A DNA stretch of 61,907 nt from Comamonadaceae bacterium (GCA_947372865.1 CANBVJ010000001.1:145772-207678); one strand, 5' to 3'; positions 16,260 through 25,377 are shown, numbered from the stretch's first letter. A program made the numbers and translations. Notes: generated from the letters alone by a model not told the origin.

Positions 16260-17585
16260 CTAGTCAAAGTCCTTGAACTGGTTTTTCTGGCAGGCGCGAG
16301 CCATGTCCTGGGCCTGGGCGATTTGGGCGGGCGTCATCTGCTGGGTGACAAAGTCGCGCCCGTTGGCCGCTGCCGCGTGGCCGCCCACGGCGCCCAGGTT
16401 GAACCACATATGGGCGCGCACAAAGTCTTGCAGCACGCCCGCGCCGTTGGCGTACAGCCAGCCTAGCGCGGCTTGGCCGTCGGCGTGGCCTTGCGCCGCA
16501 GCCAGGCGGTAGCAGGCCAGGGCCTGGGCGTAATGGGGCGGGGTGCTGGCCTGGTGCAAGGCGCCCAGGTCGTACTGGGCTTGGGCGTCGCCCTGGTCGG
16601 CCGCCAGTTGCAGCCATTGCATGGCGACTTCGGCGCTGGCAATCGTGCCCTGGCCGTTGGCGATCATCACTCCCAGGTTGTACTGCGCCAGCGCGTCGCC
16701 CTGGTCGGCGGCCAACTGGTACCAGGCCAGGGCTACCGACTCGTCTTGTTCGATGTCCTGGCCGGTGGCGTACATCAGGCCCAGGTTGTACTGGGCAGCG
16801 GCGTCGCCCTGGTTGGCGGCGGCCAAATACCAGTGCAAAGCTTGTTTGGGGTCTTTGGCCGTGCCCTGGCCCAGGCTGTACATGACGCCCAGGTTGTACT
16901 GGGCAGCGGCGTCACCGGCGCTGGCGGCGCGGCCGTACCACTGCACCGCGCGCACAGGGTCCAGCGGGCCGTCCTGGCCGCTGGAAAACATGAATCCCAA
17001 ATTGAACTGCGCGTGCACGTGGCCTTGTTCGGCGGCCAGGGTGTACCAGTGCTCGGCCTGGGCCGGGTCGCGCGGCACGCCGTGGCCGTTCGCGTACATC
17101 ACGCCCAGGCCGTATTGCGCTGCCGGGTCGCCACTGGCCGCGCCCGTCTCGTAGCAGGCCAGCGCCTGGCTGAAGTCTTGGGCTACGCCCTGGCCGTTGG
17201 CGTACATCACGCCCAGGTTGCGTTGCGCCGTGGTGTCGCCCTGTTCGGCGGCGGCGCCGTACCAGTGCAGGGCCTGGGCAAAGTCCACTTCGCCGCCCTG
17301 ACCGTTGGCGTAAAGCGCTGCCAGGTTGGACTGAGCATAGGCCAGGCCCTGGGTGGCGGCCGCGCCGTACCACTTGCGTGCCTGTACAAAGTCTTGCGCC
17401 ACGCCCTGGCCGTGGGCGTACATCACCGCCAGATTGGACTGCGCCTGCGCCGCGCCGCGCTCGGCGGCCTGCTGGTAACACTGCAAGGCTTGGGCGAAAT
17501 CCTGCGGCACGCCCTGGCCGTTGGCGTACATCAGGCCCAGGTTGTTGAGCGCTGCGAGTTGAAGATCGGGGGCGTTGTCGGTCAC
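16260..17585 (-). CDS. Second Sel1-repeat protein (start uncertain)
   Basis: About 441 residues, nearly all Sel1-like repeats of 36 residues (AALNNLGLMYANGQGVPQDF, ALHWYGAAAEQGDTTAQRNL), ending ACQKNQFKDFD. I chose the GTG at 17585, just before the first repeat, because longer versions (ATG at 17696 or 17879) add a Cys/Arg/His-rich stretch that looks non-coding, the longest overlapping the FleQ-like gene. No signal peptide. It heads a leftward trio with the J-domain and W-D-W genes, 99 bases before the J-domain gene. Its repeats resemble those of the 880-residue protein, suggesting duplication. Confidence 0.78.
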   Translation of the reverse strand: MTDNAPDLQLAALNNLGLMYANGQGVPQDFAQALQCYQQAAERGAAQAQSNLAVMYAHGQGVAQDFVQARKWYGAAATQGLAYAQSNLAALYANGQGGEVDFAQALHWYGAAAEQGDTTAQRNLGVMYANGQGVAQDFSQALACYETGAASGDPAAQYGLGVMYANGHGVPRDPAQAEHWYTLAAEQGHVHAQFNLGFMFSSGQDGPLDPVRAVQWYGRAASAGDAAAQYNLGVMYSLGQGTAKDPKQALHWYLAAANQGDAAAQYNLGLMYATGQDIEQDESVALAWYQLAADQGDALAQYNLGVMIANGQGTIASAEVAMQWLQLAADQGDAQAQYDLGALHQASTPPHYAQALACYRLAAAQGHADGQAALGWLYANGAGVLQDFVRAHMWFNLGAVGGHAAAANGRDFVTQQMTPAQIAQAQDMARACQKNQFKDFD

Positions 17586-17818
17586 GGGCTCAGGCTTGGA
17601 TGTGGCGTGGAGTGGCTGCAGCGCACCGGCGCCACAGTGGCGAAAACGCCCTGCGCCATTATGCCGTTTGCACCTGGATCGAAGTGGAATCCACATTAAG
17701 AAATCAAATAACCTGTTTGTCGTGTTTTTCACAAAAAAATGAAAACATCTGTGTACTGTCCGAAAAACGACACTTTTTGTGACCATAATGGCCGCGTTGG
17801 CTTGTCCGTCCGCGCGGC
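17586..17818. other. Divergent AT-rich intergenic region, Sel1 gene / FleQ-like gene
   Basis: A 233-base divergent region, clearly more AT-rich than its surroundings between about 17690 and 17790 (runs such as TTTTTCACAAAAAAATG). It must carry promoters for the FleQ-like regulator and for the Sel1/J-domain/W-D-W trio. I found no good sigma-54 or sigma-28 match here, so the two transcripts are probably started by the housekeeping sigma factor. Confidence 0.4.
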
Positions 17819-19033
17819 ATGCAGGTCGGCCACTTTGCCCCAAGCCTGCGGCTTCTCCTCCGCCAACCCTTTTTTGCACCGATAAACACCTTGTCCACGT
17901 CCCGAGTTCCGCTGCGATTTATCGGCGAAAGCGATGCCATCCGGGCGATCCGCGATTTGCTGCCCGTGGTGGCGGCGTCGAGTTCGACCGTCCTGATCAC
18001 GGGCGAGAGCGGCACGGGCAAGGAGATTGTGGCGCGGTCCCTGCACGATTTGTCGCACCGCGCAGGCGCCAACTTTGTGCCCATCAACTGCGCGGCCATC
18101 CCCAAGGACCTGATCGAGAGCGAACTCTTTGGCCACCGCAAGGGCGCCTTTACCGGCGCCGTGACCGACCGGGTCGGGCGCTTTGAGCTGGCACAAAACG
18201 GGTCGATCTTTTTGGACGAAATTGGTGACTTGCCGCTGGAGCTGCAAGTCAAACTGCTGCGCGTGCTGCAAGAGCGCGTGGTGGACCCGGTAGGCAGCAC
18301 CAAACCCGTGGCCGTGGACGTGCGGGTGATTGCCGCGACCCACCGCGACCTGGAGGCCGAGATTGCCGCCGGGCGCTTTCGCGAAGACTTGTATTACCGC
18401 CTCAATGTACTTCCCCTGAACACGCCGCCGCTGCGTGAGCGCGCCACCGATGTGCCGCTGCTGCTGAACTTTTTTGCCAAGCAGCATGCCGCCACAGGCG
18501 AAAAGCCCATCACTTTTGCCCCAGACTTTGCCTACGCCCTGCAGGCCTACCCTTGGCCGGGCAATGTGCGCGAATTGTCCAACCTGATTGACCGCTTTAG
18601 CACCTTGTTTTCTGGCCAGTGCCTGCAGCTCAAAACCTTTTCGTCTTCGCTCTTGCCCAAGGGCCTGGCCGCGTTCAAAACCCAGGCCGAGGCCGGGGAA
18701 TTGCCCTTCATCGACCCGTCCATGCTGAGCACGGCTGGCGCTTGGGTGGATTCGCCGGGCAAGGGCGGCATGTTTGACGATGCGTCCGACGACGAATCCG
18801 GCGAGGACGCGCCTAATGCCGTCGAGCAGATGACCTTTATGTCGCAAGGCCTGCCCGTGTTGCCGCCCGAGGGCTTGTCGCTCAAGCACCGTTTGGCGGA
18901 AATCGAGCGCGACCTGATCTCGCAAGCGCTGAGCCGCACCAACGGCAATGTGTCGCAAACCGCGCGCATATTGAACGTGCAGCGCACCACGCTGATCGAA
19001 AAAATCCAGAAATTCGGCCTGCGCGAGGGCTAG
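17819..19033 (+). CDS. FleQ-like sigma-54-dependent flagellar regulator, no N-terminal receiver
   Basis: A bacterial enhancer-binding protein of 404 residues. The AAA+ domain starts almost at once: Walker A GESGTGKE (62-69), the sigma-54 contact loop GAFTGA (109-114), and Walker [11 protein letters not shown]. The C-terminus is a Fis-type helix-turn-helix preceded by [20 protein letters not shown], typical of FleQ/FlrA. The usual FleQ N-terminal domain of about 130 residues is absent. A TTG at 17891 is an alternative start. It is likely the activator for the sigma-54 promoters listed here. Confidence 0.85.
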   Translation: MQVGHFAPSLRLLLRQPFFAPINTLSTSRVPLRFIGESDAIRAIRDLLPVVAASSSTVLITGESGTGKEIVARSLHDLSHRAGANFVPINCAAIPKDLIESELFGHRKGAFTGAVTDRVGRFELAQNGSIFLDEIGDLPLELQVKLLRVLQERVVDPVGSTKPVAVDVRVIAATHRDLEAEIAAGRFREDLYYRLNVLPLNTPPLRERATDVPLLLNFFAKQHAATGEKPITFAPDFAYALQAYPWPGNVRELSNLIDRFSTLFSGQCLQLKTFSSSLLPKGLAAFKTQAEAGELPFIDPSMLSTAGAWVDSPGKGGMFDDASDDESGEDAPNAVEQMTFMSQGLPVLPPEGLSLKHRLAEIERDLISQALSRTNGNVSQTARILNVQRTTLIEKIQKFGLREG

Positions 19034-19076
19034 TTCCCGCGCTTCGCCACCGCTCCAGCGCGCCAGGCGCTGTGGC

Positions 19077-20150
19077 TCAGGGCGCTTCTTTGCCCTGGGG
19101 CTGGGTGCGCGGGTATTGCACCAGTGTTTCCTTGGGCTTGGGCGGTGGGGCAGGCGGTGCCACGGGCGCAACCACCACCGGTTTGCTGGCCGCTTCGGCC
19201 GCTTTTTGCTGGCGCAGGGCGGCGTCGATTTCGCGTCGCACAGCGGCCGGGTCGGGGCGTGCTGCCGCAGGCGCGGCGCGCACTTGCGAGGACAAGGCAT
19301 TCAAGGCGGTGGATTGGCTTTGGATCTTGGCGTCCAGCGCCTGGATCAGTTTGGCCAGGTCGGGTGCGCCTTTGCTGTCGGCCGGCTTGGACGCTGCCTG
19401 GGCTGCGGCTTGGGCGGTGGCGGACACCACCTCGTCGAGCCGGGCGTCAAGCTTCATCTGGCCGCCCACGATGGTGTCCTGGCGTGAAGAAATGTCGCGC
19501 AGGGTTTCACCTGCGCCGGTGATCAGCTCCATGGCCTCGTTCATGGCCACAATGCGTTTGCCCACGGCCAAAAGCATTTCGTCAGCCTGGGTGATGCGCG
19601 ACTGCAGGCGGTAAGACATGATGCCAAACAAGGCCATGGAGGTGAGCATCAAGGCGCCAAAGGTGGCCAGCACCACGATGCCGTTGATACGTTGCTTGCC
19701 GTGCGACTCCACCAATGCCGCAGACGCTGTGTGCATCTCGCCTGTCACGTGGTGTATGTCGGAGGTCACACTGTGCATGTCGGCGGCAGCTTTGGCAGCC
19801 ATGCCTGCAGCGCGATTGGCCAGTTCGGCCGAGTCCAGCATGGCCGAGCGCATGGCAAGCATGTCCGCGTCGTCGCCTTCGGTTTCGCCATGCACTTCGT
19901 GCGCATGGTCGTGCTCGCCATGTTCGCCTGTGGGTGCATCGGCCGCGCCGATGTAGCCCTGGGACGCGGGACTGTCAACAGGCAGATCAAACTGGGCGTC
20001 GATCGGGTTATCGGTGTCTGCTGCGGCACTTTCCGGATGGGCGTCGGTAGCGGCGGCGGAAGCCCCTTGCGGCGCGGGCGTCGCGACGCCCGAGATGGCT
20101 TCAATGGCCTGGGCCTCTTCGGCGGAGAGTTTGGATGTGGTGTCAGTCAT
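19077..20150 (-). CDS. Single-pass membrane protein with coiled coil, unknown
   Basis: A 357-residue protein not recognised by family. Residues 1-95 are acidic with a His/Glu patch (GEHGEHDHAHEVHGETEGDD). Residues about 100-150 are helical, one membrane segment follows at 155-180 (INGIVVLATFGALMLTSMAL), then a long helical, probably coiled-coil stretch (QADEMLLAVGKRIVAMNEAM), and a Pro/Lys-rich tail. It is last in the fliK-to-flhB transcription unit, 30 bases after the 147-residue gene, and convergent with the FleQ-like gene. A flagellar pole or motor accessory role is inferred only from position. Confidence 0.65.
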   Translation of the reverse strand: MTDTTSKLSAEEAQAIEAISGVATPAPQGASAAATDAHPESAAADTDNPIDAQFDLPVDSPASQGYIGAADAPTGEHGEHDHAHEVHGETEGDDADMLAMRSAMLDSAELANRAAGMAAKAAADMHSVTSDIHHVTGEMHTASAALVESHGKQRINGIVVLATFGALMLTSMALFGIMSYRLQSRITQADEMLLAVGKRIVAMNEAMELITGAGETLRDISSRQDTIVGGQMKLDARLDEVVSATAQAAAQAASKPADSKGAPDLAKLIQALDAKIQSQSTALNALSSQVRAAPAAARPDPAAVRREIDAALRQQKAAEAASKPVVVAPVAPPAPPPKPKETLVQYPRTQPQGKEAP

Positions 20151-20180
20151 GGCGGGTACCCGGTTGGCTGTGGTGTGGGG

Positions 20181-20624
20181 CTAGGTGGGGTCTTGCAGCA
20201 TGGACTGCAGGGTTTCGAGTTGCGCGCGTACGGCGTCGTTCTCCACCTTGAGGTGAATCAGGCGGGCGGGGAAATTCATCTCGGGCATCTCGGTGTCATA
20301 GACCACTTGTTCGGTTGCTTGCGGGTCTTCATCGCTAGCCGCAGTGTTAGGCCCCTTGGCCGCAGAGGCTGGGTTCAGCGCCTTGGAGGCGCGTTCGATG
20401 TTGTCGCTGCGCGGAATTTTGGCCAGGTTGTCGGTCACGGCGGTGCTGGTGAGCAGCACCTGGTTGGCATCGACCGCGATTTCCTGGTCTTGCGCAAAGT
20501 GGTCTTGTTCGTTGCGGCGCACTTCGGTGCCGGCCTGGCCGGACTTGCTTTTGGCCACGCGGCTGCCCTCGGGCATTTCGACCGAGTGCGGCATGCTGCT
20601 GGGGATGAATTGGGGTTCGCTCAT
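20181..20624 (-). CDS. Hypothetical 147-residue protein in flagellar operon
   Basis: A small soluble acidic protein (MSEPQFIPSSMPHSVEMPEG start), without signal peptide or membrane segment. It ends in a short predicted helix (FPARLIHLKVENDAVRAQLE). It lies 4 bases after the DamX-like gene and 30 before the membrane protein gene, so the three look co-translated. No family was recognised and no function can be offered beyond the operon context. Confidence 0.6.
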   Translation of the reverse strand: MSEPQFIPSSMPHSVEMPEGSRVAKSKSGQAGTEVRRNEQDHFAQDQEIAVDANQVLLTSTAVTDNLAKIPRSDNIERASKALNPASAAKGPNTAASDEDPQATEQVVYDTEMPEMNFPARLIHLKVENDAVRAQLETLQSMLQDPT

Positions 20625-20628
20625 GGTG

Positions 20629-22062
20629 TCAGGGTGCGCGGTTGGACTCGGGCGCGAAATGGTCTTTCATTGAGCGGGCTGAGCGGATTTGCGGGTCTTT
20701 GGGAATGCCGCTGCCTGCAGCAAAGCTGTTGGCGTCGGCCAGCGAGGCAAAGGGGCCCGACACCACCGCATATTGCACCGCCGCCTGGCCGTTGAGGTAG
20801 GTGGCCACAATGCGCGCCCGGCGCAGGTTGGCGTGGGCTTGCAGCCACAGGGTGGCTTCGCCATAGCTCGGCACGATGGTGTGCTGAACCATGAAGGTGC
20901 CTGGTGGCATTTGCTTGACCCAAGACTGGCCGGCCTGCGCTTGCGCGGGGGTGGAAATGATCTCTTCGACCTCGGTGGGCGGCGCCACGCTGCTGCTGCG
21001 CGGGCCCAGGGCTGCGGTGGGCTCTGCCGCTTTGGCCGGTGCAGCCACGGGTGCTGCGCCAGCGCCCAGTGCGTTGGTGGCAGTGGTCGGCGCCATCGCC
21101 GATGCGGCGGGGTTGGATGCAGGCAAGGCAGCACTGGCGTCGGGCAGGGGTGCTGTAACTGGAATGGGCGCGCTGGCCGCAGGCAGCGGCTCGGGCGCTT
21201 TGCGTGGGCCGATGCCCAGCAGCGCCGCGGTTTGCTGGCTGCCGTAAAGCGTCAGCACGGCCAGCGCACAGGCGACCAGCAAAGCGGTGATGCCCGCCAG
21301 CCACAGCAGGGTTTTGCGTACGCTGCCCTTGGCTTTTTTCTTTTTGGGTGGCGCCTCAGGGGGCGCAACTGGGGCGGGAGCCACCGGCTCGGCCGCCGGT
21401 GCGGCCACCGGCGTGGGGCGAGCGGCGGCGGCCACCGGCGCGGTGGTAGCGGCGTGCCAGGGCGTGATTTTTTTCAGCAGCGCGCTGACCGCACCCTCGC
21501 GCCCTTGGGCGCGGGCTTGTTCGAGCAGTGCTTGGGCCTGTTCGTCGCTGGGCGGCTCGATTTCCCAGTTCAGGATGCGCCGGCCAAACGAGGCGAGCAG
21601 GCGCTGTTTTTTGCTGGCCGTGGTCAAGAGCATCACCACGCGGATATTGGCCGCCGGAAAGTGCTGCACCAGGCGCGCGAGCAGCTGGATTTCGTGGTCG
21701 GGCAGGGCGGAGGCGTCGTGCACGATCCAGATCTTGGGCGGCGCCACCGGCGCCTTGGTGCCCATGGCGTCTTCGATGGAATAGGCTTGCAGCACCTCGT
21801 TAAAGCGCGCAATCAGCGCTTCGGCGCTGGCGGGGAAATACACCTCCAGTCCCATGTGCGGCGCGGCTTCGCGCAGGCGGGCCACTAGCAGCTTGCCGTA
21901 GTGGTCCAGGATGGCGTCGTGGCTGCTAACCACCGAGAGGCTCATGTTGTCGTCGATCAGGGCGGCGACATAGCCTTCGAGGCGCATGCGGTCGGCCACC
22001 CGGAAAAACAGGGGCTGCACGCCGGCTTTTGTATCGTCGCCGTAAGAGTTGAAGTCGTTCAT
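20629..22062 (-). CDS. DamX-like membrane protein with C-terminal SPOR domain
   Basis: A 477-residue protein. Residues 20-200 look like the AAA-related N-terminal part of DamX/ExeA-type proteins without a Walker A motif (IWIVHDASALPDHEIQLLAR, NIRVVMLLTTASKKQRLLAS). A Pro/Ala linker and Lys patch lead to one membrane segment at 251-273, then a periplasmic Ala/Pro linker and a SPOR-like domain (about 395-475; GTFMVQHTIVPSYGEATLWL, ATYLNGQAAVQYAVVSGPF). SPOR domains bind denuded peptidoglycan. It overlaps the flhB stop (ATGA), tying it to the export-gate operon. Role unproven. Confidence 0.72.
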   Translation of the reverse strand: MNDFNSYGDDTKAGVQPLFFRVADRMRLEGYVAALIDDNMSLSVVSSHDAILDHYGKLLVARLREAAPHMGLEVYFPASAEALIARFNEVLQAYSIEDAMGTKAPVAPPKIWIVHDASALPDHEIQLLARLVQHFPAANIRVVMLLTTASKKQRLLASFGRRILNWEIEPPSDEQAQALLEQARAQGREGAVSALLKKITPWHAATTAPVAAAARPTPVAAPAAEPVAPAPVAPPEAPPKKKKAKGSVRKTLLWLAGITALLVACALAVLTLYGSQQTAALLGIGPRKAPEPLPAASAPIPVTAPLPDASAALPASNPAASAMAPTTATNALGAGAAPVAAPAKAAEPTAALGPRSSSVAPPTEVEEIISTPAQAQAGQSWVKQMPPGTFMVQHTIVPSYGEATLWLQAHANLRRARIVATYLNGQAAVQYAVVSGPFASLADANSFAAGSGIPKDPQIRSARSMKDHFAPESNRAP

Positions 22063-23216
22063 GCGGCAGCGGCTGCGGTTTGTTGTTTGCCATCGGCGTC
22101 AAACAGCATGGTTTCGGGAATTTTCGGGTTGGGGCGCGCCATGGGCTCTACGCCGGGCTGCACCTGCGCCAGGCTAAACACATAGGCGATCACCTGCGCC
22201 ACGGCAAAGTACAGGGCCTCGGGGATGGGCTGGTCGAGCTCGGTGGTGAAGTACAGGGCACGCGCGAGCTGCGGCGCCTGGAAGATTTCGATGTGGTTGT
22301 TCTTCGCCTCTTCGCGAATGCGCGCCGCCACAAAGTCGGCGCCTTTGGCCAGCAAAATAGGTGCACCGTCGGCGGTCGGGTCGTAGGACAGGGCGATGGC
22401 GAAATGCTCGGGGTTGGTGATGATGACGTCGGCGTCTTTCACCTTTTGCATCATGCGCACCGTGGCCACTTCGCGTTGGCGGCGGCGAATCTGGGCTTTC
22501 ACCTCGGGCCGGCCTTCCATGTCCTTGTGCTCGTCGCGGATTTCTTGTTTGGACATGCGCATGCGCTTCATGAAGGAGTAGCGCTGGTAAGGCGCGTCAA
22601 TCAGGGCAATGAGCACCAGACTCAGGGTCAACCACAGCAGCGACTCCGAAATCAGCGAGCCAGCAATGGCCAGCGCTGGCTCCAGCGCCATGCCGCCGAG
22701 CGACATCAGGGCCACAAAATGGCGGTCCAGCATCATCAGCAGCACCACGGCAATGAGCGTGAATTTGAGCACCGACTTGAGCAGCTCCACCACCGCGTGG
22801 CCGCCAAACATGCGCTTGACACCGGCGATAGGGTCCAGTTTGGACAGCTTGGGCATGATGGCGTCCCAAGAGAACAAAAAGCCGCCGGTGGCCCCCGAGG
22901 CCAGAATGGCCACCACCATGGTCACCAGCATGAGCGGCAGCACTAATAAAAAGCCGTGGCTGGCCTGGATGGCAAAGGCCTGGGGCAGCAGTGCGGGCGT
23001 GTCCAAAAATTTGCGGTCCAGGGTAAAGCCCGCAGCAAAATACACCGAGAGCTGGTGAAACCAGACGCCGCCCAGCGACATGAGCATGAGCACGGCGCCA
23101 ATCATCACGCCCGCAGCCGGCAGTTCGGCCGAGCGCGCCACCTGGCCTTCATCGCGGGCGCGCTTAAGGCGCCTGGCGGTTGGTTCTTCGGTGCGTTCGG
23201 CGCTGTCGTCAGACAT
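22059..23216 (-). CDS. flhB: Flagellar export gate protein FlhB
   Basis: FlhB is the inner-membrane export gate component whose cytoplasmic domain switches substrate class. The 385-residue product has the N-terminal SAERTEEPTARRLKRARDEG, four membrane segments, and the C-terminal domain. The autocleavage site reads ITNPEHFAIAL, that is NPEH rather than the common NPTH. It overlaps the DamX-like gene by 4 bases and follows fliR by 14 bases. Confidence 0.96.
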   Translation of the reverse strand: MSDDSAERTEEPTARRLKRARDEGQVARSAELPAAGVMIGAVLMLMSLGGVWFHQLSVYFAAGFTLDRKFLDTPALLPQAFAIQASHGFLLVLPLMLVTMVVAILASGATGGFLFSWDAIMPKLSKLDPIAGVKRMFGGHAVVELLKSVLKFTLIAVVLLMMLDRHFVALMSLGGMALEPALAIAGSLISESLLWLTLSLVLIALIDAPYQRYSFMKRMRMSKQEIRDEHKDMEGRPEVKAQIRRRQREVATVRMMQKVKDADVIITNPEHFAIALSYDPTADGAPILLAKGADFVAARIREEAKNNHIEIFQAPQLARALYFTTELDQPIPEALYFAVAQVIAYVFSLAQVQPGVEPMARPNPKIPETMLFDADGKQQTAAAAA

Positions 23217-23230
23217 GGTGCTTCACTGCC

Positions 23231-24001
23231 TTATTGCAGGCCAAACTGGCCGCGAATTTCAACAAAACCCTGCAGCCACAGCCACTGGATGCGCGCGCCC
23301 ATGCTGGGAAGGGCCACCATCAATATGCCAAATCCGGCCACGATCATGACCGGCAAGCCGAGGGAAAAAATGTTCAGACTGGGTGCGGCGCGCGTGGCCA
23401 CGCCCAGGCCGATGTTGATGAACAGCATGGTCACCATCACCGGCAAGGCCAGCAACAAGGCGCCCAAAAACATCATCGAGCTCCACTGTACAAAATGCGC
23501 CCAGGCCCCGGCCGTGACCAGGCCCTTGCCAATCGGCATGGTGGCGAAGCTGTCAATCACCAGGCCCAACAGCATGGCGTGGCCGCCCATGCCGACAAAA
23601 ATCAGGGTCGACAAAATCAGCAGAAACTGGGCCAGCACCGGCACATTGCCCAGGTTGGGGTCCATCAGATTGGCCATGGACAGGCCCACGGCGGTGGACA
23701 CCGACTGGCCGGCCAGCAAAATCGCCGCCGTGATGATTTGCAGCGTCAGCCCCATGACCAGGCCAATCGTCACCTGGTTGAACACTTCCACCAGGCCCGA
23801 GGGCGACACCGGGTCTATCACCGGCCAGGTGTACACCGGGTAGACCATCCAGGTGAGCGCCACGGCCAGCAGCACGCGCATGCGCACATTGAGCGCGCGC
23901 AAGGAGAAAATCGGTGCCGACATCAGCAGCGCCGAGATGCGCAGCATGGGCCACAGGAACGTATAAAAACGCTCAATGATGTCGTTGGCCAGAAGGTTCA
24001 T
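23231..24001 (-). CDS. fliR: Flagellar export gate protein FliR
   Basis: Polytopic inner-membrane export gate subunit. I chose the ATG at 24001 (MNLLANDIIERFYTFLWPML, 256 residues) because this matches the family start and avoids overlap with fliQ; an in-frame ATG at 24043 would add 14 residues. The motifs ALNVRMRVLLAVALTWMVYP, MGLTLQIITAAILLAGQSVS and MFINIGLGVATRAAPSLNIF are typical of FliR. Confidence 0.94.
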   Translation of the reverse strand: MNLLANDIIERFYTFLWPMLRISALLMSAPIFSLRALNVRMRVLLAVALTWMVYPVYTWPVIDPVSPSGLVEVFNQVTIGLVMGLTLQIITAAILLAGQSVSTAVGLSMANLMDPNLGNVPVLAQFLLILSTLIFVGMGGHAMLLGLVIDSFATMPIGKGLVTAGAWAHFVQWSSMMFLGALLLALPVMVTMLFINIGLGVATRAAPSLNIFSLGLPVMIVAGFGILMVALPSMGARIQWLWLQGFVEIRGQFGLQ

Positions 24002-24035
24002 GCGGCGTTCGGTGCTTGGCGGCGTATAGCGGCGT

Positions 24036-24305
24036 TCAGGCAAACAGCGTGGGAATGCGCTGAAACAGGCTGCGGGTGTAGTCCACCAGCGTGGCGAGCT
24101 GCCAGCCGCCCACCACCGCCAGGGTAATGGCCAGCGCCGCGAGCTTGGGGATAAAGCTCAGGGTGGATTCGTTGATCGATGTGGCAGCCTGGATGATGCC
24201 GATGAACAGGCCCACGGCCAGCGACACGCCCAACAAGGGCGCCGAAATCAGCACAATCATCCACAGTGCTTGGTGTCCGATGTCTACGACGGCTGCAATG
24301 TCCAT
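24036..24305 (-). CDS. fliQ: Flagellar export gate protein FliQ
   Basis: An 89-residue, two-helix membrane protein of the export gate, of normal length. The conserved core SAPLLGVSLAVGLFIGIIQA, followed by TSINESTLSFIPKLAAL, is diagnostic. It lies between fliP and fliR in the standard order, 39 bases after fliP. Confidence 0.96.
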   Translation of the reverse strand: MDIAAVVDIGHQALWMIVLISAPLLGVSLAVGLFIGIIQAATSINESTLSFIPKLAALAITLAVVGGWQLATLVDYTRSLFQRIPTLFA

Positions 24306-24344
24306 GGTGGGTTTTCCGTTAAAGAGTGGGGCGCGTAGCGGGCG

Positions 24345-25088
24345 CTAGTGCACAAAGCTGGCGGCCAGCGAGCCCATGATCAGGCTCCAGCCGTCCACCA
24401 GCACAAACAGCATGAGCTTGAAGGGCATGGAAATCATCATGGGCGACAACATGGCCATGCCCATGGACATGAGCACACTGGCGACAATCAGGTCAATCAC
24501 CACGAAGGGGATGTAGATTAGGAAACCGATGGTGAAGGCGCTTTTGAGCTCGGACGTGATAAAGGCCGGCACCAGCGTGGTGAACGGCACCTGGGTGGCG
24601 TCGGTCACATCGGCCTTGCGCGCCATTTGCATGAACAGGCCGATATCGTCCTCGCGCGTTTGCTTGAGCATGAAGCTGCGCAGCGGCGCCTCGGCGGCAG
24701 CCAGGGCCTTGTCAAACTTCATGCCGTTTTCCATATAGGGCACCACGGCGTTGGTGTAGACGTCGGTGAGCACCGGCGACATGATGAACAGCGTCAAAAA
24801 CAGCGAAATCCCCACCAGCACGTTGTTGGGCGGCGTCTGGCCGGTGCCCAGGGCCTGGCGCAGGATGGACATGACGATGATGATGCGCACAAACGAAGTC
24901 ATCATCAGCAAAAGCGAGGGCAGCAGGCTCAGCGTGGTCATCAGCGCGAGCAGCTGCAAAGACAGGCTGTACTGCGAATCCTTGCCGCTGCCGGTCACGT
25001 TGACCATGGGAATGCCCTGGCTCCAGGCCGCAGCCGGCACCACAAGCAGCATGGCCGCAACAGCGGCCCAGATCCATTTAGTTTTCAC
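24345..25088 (-). CDS. fliP: Flagellar export gate protein FliP
   Basis: A 247-residue export gate subunit with a cleavable signal sequence (WIWAAVAAMLLVVPAAAWSQ). It has the conserved SLLLMMTSFVRIIIVMSILR segment, TPPNNVLVGISLFLTLFIMS and the C-terminal VDGWSLIMGSLAASF. Its start overlaps the fliO end by 11 bases. Confidence 0.97.
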   Translation of the reverse strand: MKTKWIWAAVAAMLLVVPAAAWSQGIPMVNVTGSGKDSQYSLSLQLLALMTTLSLLPSLLLMMTSFVRIIIVMSILRQALGTGQTPPNNVLVGISLFLTLFIMSPVLTDVYTNAVVPYMENGMKFDKALAAAEAPLRSFMLKQTREDDIGLFMQMARKADVTDATQVPFTTLVPAFITSELKSAFTIGFLIYIPFVVIDLIVASVLMSMGMAMLSPMMISMPFKLMLFVLVDGWSLIMGSLAASFVH

Positions 25089-25377
25089 GCACGGCTTCCT
25101 GTTGCGGGTCGGGGTCGTCCCATTGGCCCAAGGCGGTAAATTGGCTGGCGGTCATGCCCACGAGCACCAGGTGGGTGCCTACGCGCACCAGCGCCATTTT
25201 TTGGCGGGGCCCAACGCTGATGGTTTCCAGCACCTGCAGCATGGGCGGACCTTTGTGCTGGATTTGAAGGCCCTTCATGCGCTTGAGCGTCCACAAAAGT
25301 GCACCCAGCAAGCCCAGCACCAGCAGCATGCTGGCGCTCACGCGCAGCCAATCGATGCTGGTGGCGGCGGTACCCAT
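25078..25377 (-). CDS. fliO: Flagellar biosynthesis protein FliO
   Basis: A 99-residue single-pass membrane protein that assists FliP assembly. One membrane segment (VSASMLLVLGLLGALLWTL) is followed by the FliO pattern LQVLETISVGPRQKMALVRV and VLVGMTASQFTAL. It is on the short side for the family, and is placed between fliN (6 bases away) and fliP (overlapping). Confidence 0.9.
   Translation of the reverse strand: MGTAATSIDWLRVSASMLLVLGLLGALLWTLKRMKGLQIQHKGPPMLQVLETISVGPRQKMALVRVGTHLVLVGMTASQFTALGQWDDPDPQQEAVREN

Noticed and set aside
17586..17818. Sigma-54 site before the second Sel1 gene or the FleQ-like gene
   Set aside because: TGGCGC-type sequences are present but lack a TTGC at the required distance.
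19056..19072. Hairpin CAGCGC-N5-GCGCTG between the FleQ-like gene and the 357-residue gene
   Set aside because: There is no T-run on either strand, so I do not call it a terminator; it may just be GC-rich chance pairing.
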